Positions 10,735-22,939 of a stretch of DNA of 64,000 nt are shown here, piece after piece; the stretch's first letter is position 1; each line of letters begins with the position of its first letter. The notes under the pieces are model-generated. The model was given only the letters and a program-made list of their open reading frames with translations. It had not been told where the DNA came from and did no database searches. The position numbers and the translations under genes were made by a program. Where the stretch lies: NCBI RefSeq assembly GCF_958979055.1, contig NC_084899.1, positions 570,501 to 634,500 on the forward strand, read 5' to 3'. Source of the DNA: Alnus glutinosa. Taxonomy: Eukaryota; Streptophyta; Magnoliopsida; Fagales; Betulaceae.

Positions 10735-13700
10735 CTAAATTTGTGTAAAAAGGATTTCGTTCCATGTATCAGGAACACCAGGTAGACACCAATGCAGACA
10801 ATCTTGCACTCCTGATCTGGCGCTAAAGCTGAAACGGGATATATGACCCTCGTCCCTAAGCTGGGAAAGAGCTGTTATGTCCAAGAGCTTAACCCCAGTT
10901 CCCTTTGCTGCACCTGCAGCACTGGCATCACTGGACTCATCTTGTAATACTTCCTTTCCCACTGACATAGGGGTAGTTTTGTCACAGCTCCCACCCGTGT
11001 TCCAGTCCCCACCAACAAAATGCCTAGGTGAGATGGTCCTGTAGAAGGCTTTCAACCCCGGATGTTTTGGCAGCTGTGAGTTCACCCAATTGATGCAACT
11101 ATGAATGGTAAAATCTTTGGCCTGCCAAATCATTGCTAACTTCCTATTGGTATTTGGCACACCACCAATATGCATAATCCACTTGTTAGCCTTAAGCTTT
11201 CCTCGATTCCAATGGTGTCCTGTGTTGAGTACCAGAACATCAAATTTGTGAAGATATTGACGCAAGAATGCTGGCGGCCGATCAAGGTGCATGGCATAAT
11301 GAGTATTCTGGTTTGTCTTATTAATGGGTTCCACATCACAAAGGCTCGATGACCAGTAGTAGAGTATGGTTGTATTGGTGCTTAGGAAACGATACACCCA
11401 GCCACTAGGGCGAGTATCACCACGAGCTTGAGCTAGTCCATACTCCTGTCCGACGTCTATGACATCATGCCTCTCCTTACCACCTGTGATCATGCACATT
11501 AGAGACTGGAACTGCTGCCTGCCCAATGAATCTCCAACAAAAGCTAGAGTTTTGTCTTGCATCCTGAAAACATCAATACAATCATCACAAATGTCATATA
11601 TATCTGGACCATACATAACAAAGCAAAATGTAAAGCAGCCATTTCTTTAAACTGTATATGAACCCTGAAAAGTGGAAGGAGATGGGGATGCATGAACATT
11701 GGTGCTCTAAATTGCCTCCGAGGAGAAGAGGACAGAGGAGAAAAGAGAAGGAAAGAGAAATCAGGGGCCGCCACTGGTACAAGAGGGAGGGCGGTGTCAA
11801 GACCTGGTATGCCCAGCCTAAGAGACCTGCAACTCAGGCTGACCAGTGGGCCCTGTAGCAGTGAGCAGTGAGCAGTGAGCAAGTACTCTGACACAATTGA
11901 AGCATTAATTCGATGTGCTGAAGAAAGGTGGAGTCTGAGACCAGCAAATCACATTTTCCTGCCAGGTACTGACCCAGGTCAAGAGTAGAAATGGTGGCAA
12001 TAATGTGTGTTGGCAGGGTTGAGCGGCTTATATTCAATATACAAGGTAATCTTAATAAAGGCAAATATATCTGAGAACCAGATCAGTACTTGTATCACTA
12101 AAACAATATTTCTAGGACGGTTAAGTGCCCATATGCCTCAAACAAATGCTACCCAACTTATAGGAAGAGATCTATCTACAAAAATCCAATACTTTAAAGT
12201 TTAAACCATTTGTTTATGCAGGCATAGATTACATCTACAGGTAAAAGTTCATAATAGAATGGTTTCTTCTGGCAGAGATTAATGTACCCAGGCCAGGCCA
12301 AAAACAAAGACCAAGCCTCCAAATATTAAAGGGTTCATTGAACTAGCTGTTAATTTTTATAAAACAATAGAAAAGCCTGACCTATTATATCAAAAAAATT
12401 TAATAAAAACCATTTTACATACTTTTTCAAGAATTTAGACCCTTCAAATTCTTCCATTTGACAATTTTTAGGCTGCCACCGAAGCTTCTCATAGGCAAAA
12501 TCTGTTCGCTGCGTCAACCGGCAGGCCCACGAGCCTGACAACCATTGCTTACAATCATACCCAGAATATAAAGGCCGGTTATTGTCTGGAACCCATTTTC
12601 CTTTTGCATAGTTACAAGCTGGAGTAAGGTCAGAAAAGACACAATCATTAATCAGTAATACTTGCAGATTCATAATTATTGGTTCAACAAATAAGTGCAT
12701 GAAAATTAAATCAGCACAGAAAACACATTGACTGATTCTTCTACTATGGATCCGACTAAAGCCATATATATAGAACATAATGCGAGTAATCCATATAACC
12801 AAGGTTTTATAGTAGTGAACATAAAGAATAAAATATGACAATAACACATTATGTCAATTGGTCTAAGAAAATGGTGTCAACAGCTCAGCATCAAATACGT
12901 TATAGTGTCCTAGTGTTATCTATGCTTCCCTAACAAGATTCAGTTGTTACATAGTACTCAAATGATAATGCAACCTTTCAAACAGAAGCAGCCAAGGTTT
13001 TATAGTAGTGAACATAAAGAAGAAAATATGACAATAACACATTATGTCAATTGGTCTAAGAAAATGGTGTCAACAGCTCGGCATCAAATACGTTATAGTG
13101 TCCTAGTGTTATCTATGCTTCCCTAACAAGATTCAGTTGTTACATAGTACTCAGATGATAAGGCAACCTTTCAAACAGAACCAGCCAATTTTAGATTTTC
13201 CAAATCAGGGTCAATAAAATCCCTCTCAACTCTCACAATCTCTACCTTAAAATTAGGTACACTCAGCTATGATGCATTCAAAGGAAACTCAAAATGTCTA
13301 CATTGACGACATGTGTGCAAATTTTCCCTAAGGAAACACACCATGAACAAACTAGTCATTGTAGATTCTCTTGATCAAGTTCTCTGGAATTTTGAAGAGT
13401 GTTGGAACTAGACTTCATGAGACACAACTACTAGTATTATAAATATAAACACAATATCTACCTTGATTTTCTGTAAGTGTTGTCAAATTTCTATCATCTT
13501 TTCCCTTAACTGGGGAGCTAGTACGTGGGGAACTAACAGGTGCTACCATAGCCACTTCTACTTCTTTTGAAACTTGTTCTAGTAATTTTTTATTTTCTCC
13601 ATCAAATTCCCTTGGACTTGAAGGACCTTGGGCACGGACAACTGTTTCTGCCTTCTGGATCTGCTTGTCTTTTGCTTTTTCTTCTGACACACTTGTATGG

Positions 13701-14974
13701 ATTTCTGATGAGCACAATAAAATACAAATATTGAGTCCCAGATATATCACAGCATCTAGAATGTATAACAATAAAAACACTTCAAGATTCCAGTCAATTT
13801 CAATGTAGTAGCGAAAACATAATGGATATGAAAAAATTCCATTTAGCATACTACCATTACAAGGAAGAAAAATCTCCAGCAAAGAGAGATTTACATAAAA
13901 AAAAAAAAAAAAAAATACCAATCACACTGATCTGAAGGCTATAGAGTTTTATAATAAGAAGCAAATGTAGGGATATCCAAACAGTAAAGCAACACTATGC
14001 CTACCCCAATAAATGAACATCAAATACAGGATAAAAAATAAAAAAGAGTGCACTTTACACCTTGCATCAAGTTTTTTTATCCCAAAAAGAACAAAAGAAA
14101 AGTGAATTCTTGCCTATGTTCTGATCTGTGGTGGTTACTGAATTGTTGTTAATTACACTCATCTGATTAGACCTTTGTGCAGAACTCGTGGGAGCTGCTA
14201 CATTCAAAGGTAGTTCTTCTTGGTTGTTTACAATCACTTTTTCCGCAACTTGTGACACATTTTTGCCCACAAATATTGGCGATTCTGGAGACACCAAGCT
14301 AGGTAAAGGTTTACTCACAAGAATATCTGCATAACAAGCACAAATGCAAATAAAAACAAAAACAAAAAAATTGTGAACAAATAAATACTAGCAACAGCAA
14401 TATTACTAGTCAATATATCCCTTTTAGGCTTCAGAGTTCAAGGAGTAGCTATTCATTTCATTCAAAGAACTATAATGAAAGACTCCTCGCACCACAAGGA
14501 TCACCTATCCTTCTCGGGCAATCATTAAGATTTATGCTCGGTTTCATCATTCTTTAAAACAAGATACACTGACAAATCCTCAACCGATACAGGTGGAAGA
14601 TAAAACCCATATGTGTAGCACTATCGTTCAATGAATTATGAGGAACCTCTCCAATAAACCCTGATGGGTTTTGTTTTAATTTAATTTTCTTGTAATTTTA
14701 GTATAATTTATTGCATTATCACTAACAATCCCGCTTCCTCTTTTTCGTCTCAGTAATATCAGTAACAACAATAATAGTAGCTATGTTTATAGAGAAATGA
14801 ATATGATTAGACTGAAGGCGAACCTGGAGACAGCTCCCAACGGGTTTGCGGTGGCATTAAGCTAGTAAGAAGCGGGGTTTTCTCCCACGCCCATATGAAA
14901 AAGGTTGTGCACATAAGAGCGATGGTAATTAGAGAGAGTTCTTTACCCCTCAATCCATAGAACCCTCCTTTCAT
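10735..14974 (-). CDS. Protein trichome birefringence-like (TBL14/15/16 type), putative polysaccharide O-acetyltransferase
   Basis: Five coding exons (14974-14824, 14326-14114, 13704-13462, 12618-12423, 11563-10735) join in frame to 543 residues. A membrane anchor lies near residues 17-34 ([16 protein letters not shown]), giving a type II Golgi topology. A low-complexity Ser/Pro/Val linker follows, then the TBL domain (CNYAKGKWV) and the PC-esterase domain. The catalytic GDS is at 278-280 ([11 protein letters not shown]) and the DxxH at D522-H525 (DCLHW). TBL proteins acetylate wall polysaccharides; the exact substrate here is unknown. A 5' UTR exon (about 15441-15660) with donor CGAG|GTAAAT and acceptor TATATAG|GATGAAAGG at 14975 is likely. 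The intron after exon 2 starts with GC, not GT. Confidence 0.93.
12799..13184. repeat. Tandem 193-bp duplication in a TBL intron
   Basis: Positions 12799-12991 and 12992-13184 are direct adjacent copies with only a handful of differences (for example GAATAAAA against GAAGAAAA and AGCTCAGC against AGCTCGGC). It lies in the intron between TBL exons 3 and 4 and has no coding content. The high identity points to a recent event. Confidence 0.9.
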
Positions 14975-15877
14975 CCTATATATGCACACCACAACACAAA
15001 GTTAAAACTCGTCCAAAATACACTTTTCTTTTAAGTAAACATGTGATTAACTCAGAATTTAGAAACTGGGTGTTACACAAAAGTAGGTAATATACAAATG
15101 AATTACAATGTTGTTTAAATTTTGCCAGTTCCAGATCAGAGATTGAAGCTGAAGCATTTATCCTAATGCCATTTTCCAACTAAATTTGCCTTATTTACTA
15201 GCATGCAAAAGCAGATCAAATACAAATTAAACAAAAAAAAAAAAAAGGGAAACCAACCAAAAATAGAAACAATCAGACTCTGAAGTTCGAAGCCATCTTC
15301 AGCTAAATAAAAATCCCACAAAACAAATGCAAAGCCAACAACGGATCCAAACGGTTCCGTATAAAACAAAATAATCAATGGATCATACAAAATTAACGTA
15401 AAAATCAGCTTTTCTTGGATGCTCCAGGGGAGAGATTTACCTCGTTTACAGTCACGGAACCCCAAAATTCACGAATGTCCGCACAAATATTTACCAAAAA
15501 AAAAACAAAGTTACTAAAAAGAATGATATTTGAGAACAAAATATTTGCGAAACAGCTTAGAGAATGTGGAGATGGAGAATGGAGAAATTTGGAGAGAGAT
15601 TTGAAGAACACCGCCGTGGTATTTACGGACGTGCGAAGATGAAGACAAGGAACGCAAATGTCGCGGAAAAAGGGCTTTCAAAAAATGGATTTTAAAACAA
15701 CGCGTGAACGAGTTAGAAAGGTATGTAGGCGTAGCATCAATTTGTTGAAATTCTTAAGTTAACCGTACGTGTCGTTTTTTACGGAAAAAAAGTCGGCAGC
15801 AGAGCATCATCAGGCCGTCGTCGTCACTTTAAAGTTTAATAAATGGGTGTGAAAATAACGATTAACGAAAACTGATT

Positions 15878-16017
15878 TTTTTTTTTTTTAATTATTATTA
15901 TTATTTGTAAATACAACTTCATTTCAAAATAACAGGCTACAAGATTAAAACAGTGGGTAGCGTCCCCAACAACAATAAACCCCAAACTAATAAAGCTGAG
16001 CCAACAAACAATAACCT
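15878..16017 (-). mobile_element. Short retroposed insert with poly-T and 18-bp target duplication
   Basis: A 140-bp segment beginning with a poly-T tract and an ATT array lies between perfect direct repeats GATTAACGAAAACTGATT (15860-15877 and 16018-16035). The poly-T next to one duplication marks minus-strand retroposition. It lacks the GATAAGTA terminus of the local LINE family, so the source (SINE or another LINE) is unidentified. Confidence 0.75.
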
Positions 16018-16466
16018 GATTAACGAAAACTGATTGATTCCTCCATTCCTCGTCTAACATGCACAATGTATCAACAAGTTCTAAAAAATAAATAGGGCAT
16101 GTTCGGGTAATTTTTGTTTTTCAAATATTATTTTTTAGAATTTAAATTTTACTCAAATCTTGTTCAATTTTTGTTAATTTTATCTCTAGTTTTCTAAAGC
16201 AATCAAACATAATTTTAAAAAAATAAATTCTCTTAGTATTCGAAATTTTGAATATTTTTCAAAAAAATCGCACACCCAAATGAGCCCTTACTAATCCAAT
16301 AATTATTATACTCTGCCACGTTACCAAACCAAAAAATATATATACATACAAAATTGGTATCGTATATAACATTTCCATTTTGCAAAAAATAATATTATAC
16401 GCACATTTATCTCACTTTTGCCCCCGCTATGCGTCGCAAGATCTAATAGTCATTTGATTTTTTTAA

Positions 16467-16611
16467 GAGTAATGCGGGCTATTATTTATATTTATTTCAC
16501 ATCAACTCACTTTATATGTTTTAAATTGCTTCTCATGTCAGCTACCTAGTAGAAAATAAAAACCACTTCAAATATGTTACGTCAGTCGGGATAAAAAGTA
16601 GCATTATTTTA
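16467..16611. repeat. MITE-like foldback sequence
   Basis: The left end (AGTAATGCGGGCTATTATTTA) and the right end (AAAAAGTAGCATTATTTTA) are imperfect inverted repeats. A related sequence starting GAGTAATGCTACTATTTACACC lies near 47148 in an intron of the strictosidine-synthase-like gene, with the shared internal motif CGTAACATGTTT. Two dispersed related copies support a MITE family; exact ends are uncertain. Confidence 0.45.
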
Positions 16612-17508
16612 TCTTATTATTTTTTTTAACAATAATTGATCTAATAACCACTAAACTCTAAGATAAGATATTTATAAGAAATTTACGTGGTATTTAACAT
16701 TTCTCTTCTCCCTTTTATAACAATGGTATTATGAAATAGAATTAATCCTAACGAGGCCTAATAAATCCCAATTAATTGATCTAATTGGGATTTAATTTAT
16801 CGTGTATTACCGTGATGAAAATAAAAATTATTCCACTATATATTTGTTGTACATTGAATTTGTAAATTTACTATTAAATTTGCAAAATAGATAAATGGTG
16901 GGTGATAACAGTAAATTGACACGACTGAATCGACAAGGACTGCTTTCAAAGTGGCAGGCTACGGTGGCCAGTTCTGACCGGAGCCGTAGCTGAGTTGGGG
17001 CTGAACCGCTTTGATTGGTTGTGAAAGCTATAGAGTATAGACTTAAAGAATAATTTTAACATCCTTCAATCATATCAAAATTGAAAATAAAAATAAAAAT
17101 AAAAAAAATTGTAAAATAATTAGAAGACAAGCCTTTCCCTTCTCTAAACTCTCTCAGCTTTCCTTTCCATCGCATCAAAAACTATTGAGAATAAAAAGTA
17201 AATACGATTAACAAGCATATATATATATATATATATATATATAGATTCGGTTCATATCACGCCGGACACGTTGGCGTCTACTCGCGACAGGGACTCAGAA
17301 TAACAGGGAAGTAGCAGAAGAAGCGACTCTTCCATCACATTCAGGTAACTCTAGATTATCCTCCTCCTCCTCCTCCTCTTCCTTGTGAAATCCCAGCAAT
17401 CCAATATTAGATAGTTGAATCTCAGAGTCGCATAACTAGTTTTACCTGTGAATTTACGGTTCAGTAGTTCGAAACGTTGTCGTAAACAGGTTGAGTGGGT
17501 TGTTCTTT

Positions 17509-20500
17509 ATGGAACCGGTCAGCTCTCTCCAGTCTATCTGCTACAAGCGTGGTTCGCTTCAGCTTCTCGATCAGGTCTCTCTCTCTCTCTCTCTTTGAAG
17601 CACGTTTGAAAGCGAAAATTTGATGTCAAGAACGTGTTTTTTGGTCGTTGAAAACGTCTATGTTTCTGGTTTTTTGTTTTCATTTATGGTGGAAATGGGA
17701 AGCAAACTCATTTTTCGGTTGGCTAAAAACGAAAATGGCACTTTTGAATTATAAAAATGGGGGACCAAAATAAATATGAAAAAGATCTTGAAAAAAAGAT
17801 ATAGACTTTAAAACGTGTATAATAAAATGAAGGTGACCATCTGAAAATGTGTTTAACATACTGAAATTAGGACCATATGTGGTTTGAATGGAAATTTCGA
17901 AGATAGAAAATTTGGGTCTTCGCTGTTTTCTTCTATTTCCTTTGGGTGCATTTGTTTTGGAATGGTAAATTCTCTTGGGAATGAATTTCTTCAGGCAAGT
18001 ATACAATATTTTGGTCCGAAACAGCTGAATACTTTTTTGATGAAAAAAATAGAAGTTGAATACTTATCTTTGCTAAATAGTGCTTGTTGTTGAACAGAGA
18101 AAGCTCCCTCTGGAAACCATATACTTGGATATCCAGGATGCAGCGGATGGATGGTAATGCATTATAACTCTATCCAAATTGCTTCTTCAACTCTTGATCG
18201 GACATTTTCTTATGTGCTTTTGGACACATGAGCTCTGAAATTTTCTGATATACTTGTTTGAATATGACTTTGCCCAATAGATGTTGAAAAACTATATGTA
18301 CATGGTGTGGTGTAAGATTGTTTCGCCAGATGTAAAGTAGGTCTTAAGTTTGGCAGCCTATGATATGGTAACATACTATAAGGCCAATTATTAATAGCTA
18401 CCTATCATTTTTTTCCGACAAAAGAAAAGAGTGATGAATTTGGGATTCGAAAAAAGCTATGGGAATTAACTTAGTTCTGTATACACAACTATTAGCTTTA
18501 TCACCCATTTGATGATTATAACAATGAAATAATTTTTAGTGTATATTGAATGTAAAATGATTAGATGAACTGTTCCTGTTTTCAGTAAAAATAAAAATAA
18601 AAATTGTCATCAACATCCTGATTTTACATAATGCAATCTCCCCGGTTTATGATCTTCTTGACATTTCTCTATGTCACCCGTTTGCATTTGTTTCTTCCTT
18701 TAACATCCTCTATAAGTCTGCCAAAATATTCAAATATGTGAGCAATATCTTGCTTAACTTCTCAGGTCCGCAATAAGGGATATGGTGGTCCGTGGTGCAC
18801 CTGCTATTGCTATTGCAGCAGCCCTTTCCCTGGCAGTAGAAGTATTCAATTTAAAGGCTTTTAATGGGACATCTGATGATGCTGCTTCCTTCATTAACAA
18901 GAAGCTGGAATATCTTGTCTCGAGGTATTTTGTTGTGAATCTGACACCTAGCACTTTAATGGCATAGTGTATTGGTTACAACCTTAGATGTTCATGTAGT
19001 TGTTAATACTCATAAGCTTGTCTGGATGTGCTTTGTGTTATTGAACTCGATGGTCTACTTGAGGCTATTGAGTTTGTAACTAACAAAATGCTTTTGTGAA
19101 TATTTAGCAATAGCTGATTATATGATCATCTTTCATGTTTCTTCAGCCGCCCAACTGCAGTGAACCTCTCAGATGCTGCAACAAAACTCAAAGAAGTTAC
19201 ATCAAAGGCTGCTGCTACTGCTTCAGAAGCCCAGAGCATTTTTCAGGTAGTAAATATCTTTTTTTTTTTTTTTTTTTGATAAGTAAAAGAAATATCATTA
19301 AAAAGAGCAAAGCGCAATTAAGTACACATGAAGTATACAAGAAAGGCATCTAGGAAGAAAAAGAAAACAATACAAGGAAATCATTAAAACTAAACGATAA
19401 AGGTGCGAGGGACGCCGCCGCCCAAGAGTACAAAGAATGAAAGAAAAAGGAAATGAGTTCCTCAATAGATCTTTCTTTGTCCTCAAACTGTCTATCATTG
19501 CGTTCCCTCCACAAGCACCACAAAAGGCAACAAGGGACCATCTTCCACACAGCTGCACTCTGAGAACGATCACCCGTCCACTAGCAAGCGAATAAATCTA
19601 CCATCCGAAGAGGCATAACCCAAAACAAACTGAAGCGACTAAAGATGGCATTCCATAGAGCGCGTGCAATCTCGCAATGGAGAAGAAGGTGATCCACCGA
19701 CTCCCCATTCATTTTGCACATGCAACATCTATCAATCACAATGACGCGCTTCTTTCTGAGGTTGTCCAAAGTGAGGATCTTCCCTTGCGCTGCCGTCCAA
19801 GCAAAGAAAGCCACTTTCAAGGGAACCTTGGTCCGCCAAATACTTTTCCAGGAAAAATGAATAGCCTCTTTGCAAACAAGAGCCTTATAGAAAAATCTAA
19901 CATCGAAATTCTCTTTGTGAGAAGGAGCCCACCAGAGCTGATCTACCCCATCACAATTCACTCTGGTTGAGTACAACAAGGAGAAAAAAGAAGCCAAAAC
20001 ATCCACCTCCCAGTCATGGGCCGCTCGGAAGAAGCTAACGTCCCATTGATAGGACCCGCTCACCACAACTAAATGGTCTGCAACATGTGCGTCCTTGTCA
20101 CACGCAATGTCGTACAAAACTGGGAAGGCTTCCTTAAGAGGCACCTCACCACACCACACATCATCCCAAAAACGGATCCTAGATCCATTTCCCAGAATAA
20201 GTCTAGTATAGCTGCAAAACAACCTCCACCCCTTCCTAATATTCTTCCATAACCCCACTCCATGAGACCCCGGGGGGTCTAAAGAACACCAACCATTCCA
20301 AGTAGATCCGAACTTTGCATCCACAACAGATTTCCACCAAGCCTCTCTCTCATGGGCATAGCGCCACAGCCACTTCCCTAACAGAGCCATATTGAAAATC
20401 CTCAAATTTCTGATGCCCAAACCACCACTAGAAATAGGAGAACAAACCTTGGCCCAATTAACCAAATGAAACTTAAATTCTTCACCTATGCCACCCCACA

Positions 20501-22865
20501 AGAAATCCCGATGCAACTTCTCAATACGATTAGCAACACTGGAAGGAATAGGAAAAAGGGATAGAAAGTACGTAGGAAGATTAGAGAGAGTGCTTTTTAT
20601 AAGGGTTACTCTGCCACCCTTTGACAAATACAACCGCTTCCAGCTAGCCAACCGCCTCTCAATCTTGCCAACTACCTCATCCTAGCTAGACTTATTCTTA
20701 AAAGGGGCCCCCAACGGAAGACCAAGGTACTTTAACGGAAGAGAAGAAACTCTACAACCCAAAATGCCAGCAAGTTCATCCATGTTATCCACAAGACCCA
20801 CATGAACCAAAACTGACTTATCCAAATTAATCTTCAATCCTGAAACAGCTTCAAAGGACAGTAAAAACATACGAAGATAGAGAAGATGTTCAGGACTAGC
20901 CCCGCAAAAGACTAAAGCATCGTCTACAAAAAGCAAATGAGAAATATTAATCACTTCATTGCTACTAGAGCCCACAGAGAACCTAGAGAGAAAGCCCCTT
21001 TGAACAGTAACAGAGAACAACTTGCTGAAGGCCTCCATCACAATGACAAACAAAAGAGGCGACAGAGGATCACCCTGTCTAAGACCACGAGAGCTGCCAA
21101 AAAAACCAGCAGGGGTGCCATTCACCAAAACCGAGAAGCGCACCGAAGAAATACAATGCGCTATCCAAGAACACCATCTCTCCCGGAAACCACATCTTCT
21201 CAACATATACAATAAGAAATCCCAATTAACATGATCATAAGCCTTCTCAATATCCAGTTTATAGAGCAACCCTGGTTCACCAGATTTGATGTGACTATCC
21301 AGGCACTCATTAGCTATAAGAACAGAATCAAGAATTTGCCTTCCTTTCACAAAAGCATTTTGGAGATTCGAAATAATCTTCTCCACAACCTTTCTGAGCC
21401 TATTAGCAAGAACTTTGGCAATGATCTTGTACACACCACTTACAAGACTAATAGGCCGAAAATCTTTAAGATCCACAGCCCCGAACTTCTTCGGGATTAA
21501 GGCTAAGAAAGTGGCATTAATGCTTTTGACAAACTTGCTATGAGTGTGAAAGTCCTGAAAAATCCCCATGAGATCAGTCTTGATCACCTCCCAACAATCT
21601 TGGAAAAACGCAAGAGTGAACCCATCAGGGCCTGGAGCCTTATCACGATTCAAACCTTTAACCACCTCTAAGACCTCCCTTTCCTCAAAAGGAAGTTCTA
21701 AGGAATCGGCTTCACCCACATCCAAATTGTCAAAAACCATGTTATCCATCCTAGGCCTCCAACAAAAAGGTTCTGCAAAAAGATATTTGTAAAAATGAAC
21801 AACATGATCCTTAATAACCTGCTGATCTGAAGAGATAGAGCCATTGATAGAGAGAGACTCCATGGAATTGGATCTCTTGTTCGAGTTGGCTACCCGATGA
21901 AAGAATTTAGTGCATTTATCACCCTCTTTAAGCCAAAGAGCCCTAGACTTCTGTCTCCAGCTAATCTCCTCCTGTAAAATAGAGTTCTCCAAATCTCTGA
22001 TGACCCCACATTTCCTCGCCTTTTCTTCAGGAGTTAAACCCCGTTGTTCCTCCAATTTATCAAGAGCACACAAATCTTCCATATGCATTTTCTTGCGGAA
22101 CTCCACATTGCCAAACTCCTGATCATTCCATCTTTTGAGATCAATCTTCAGAGCCTTAAGTTTTTGAGAGAAGATGAAGCTGGGCGAGCCTTGGAAGCTA
22201 TAAGACTCCCACCAAAGTCTCACCCTATCCACAAACCCTTTTGCCTTTAACCACATATTCTCAAACTTGAATGGTCTGGGACCCCAATGGACCCCACCAC
22301 AATCAAAAAGAATAGGAAAATGATCAGAACACAATCTTGGAAGCCTTTTCTGAAGAGAACTTGGAAACTTGACTTCCCAATCTGGAGAAACAAGAAATCT
22401 ATCGAGGCGAGACTAAGAGGGAGTCTCCTGATTATTAGACCACGTAAATATCTAAGGGTTAGTTGAGATAAATAGTAGATGAAGCCTGAAATAGCTACTT
22501 TACTTTTTATTTTTTACTCCTTTGACTTAAGCTAGAGTGGCTGGAAGTTGAAGCATGCCTTGTTACTAATCTTCCATAGTACTTCATATCTTTTAATTTT
22601 ATAGGCTTATATAGAAGCTGCTGAAATCATGCTCAAGGATGATGTTTCTTCAAACAAAGCAATTGGGTCTTATGGGGCGAGTTTTCTTCAGCACCAGCTG
22701 AAGAACTCTAAGAGGCTTTCTATTTTGACCCATTGCAACACGGGCAGGTATTCCCTCTTCTTTCTTTTTCGTTATTATCTTGTTAACCACATAACTCTCT
22801 CTCTCTCTGCAACACGGGCAGGTATTCCCTCTTCTTTCTTTTTCGTTATTATCTTGTTAACCACA

Positions 22866-22939
<74 letters not shown>

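Larger units (their letters stand above)
15661..17300. promoter_or_regulatory. Divergent intergenic region of the TBL gene and MTNA
   Basis: The TBL gene is read leftward from about 15660 and MTNA rightward from about 17300, so this AT-rich stretch of about 1.6 kb must hold both promoters. It carries a retroposed insert (15878-16017), a MITE-like foldback (16467-16611) and an AT microsatellite (17219-17242). No core element can be assigned with certainty. Confidence 0.4.
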
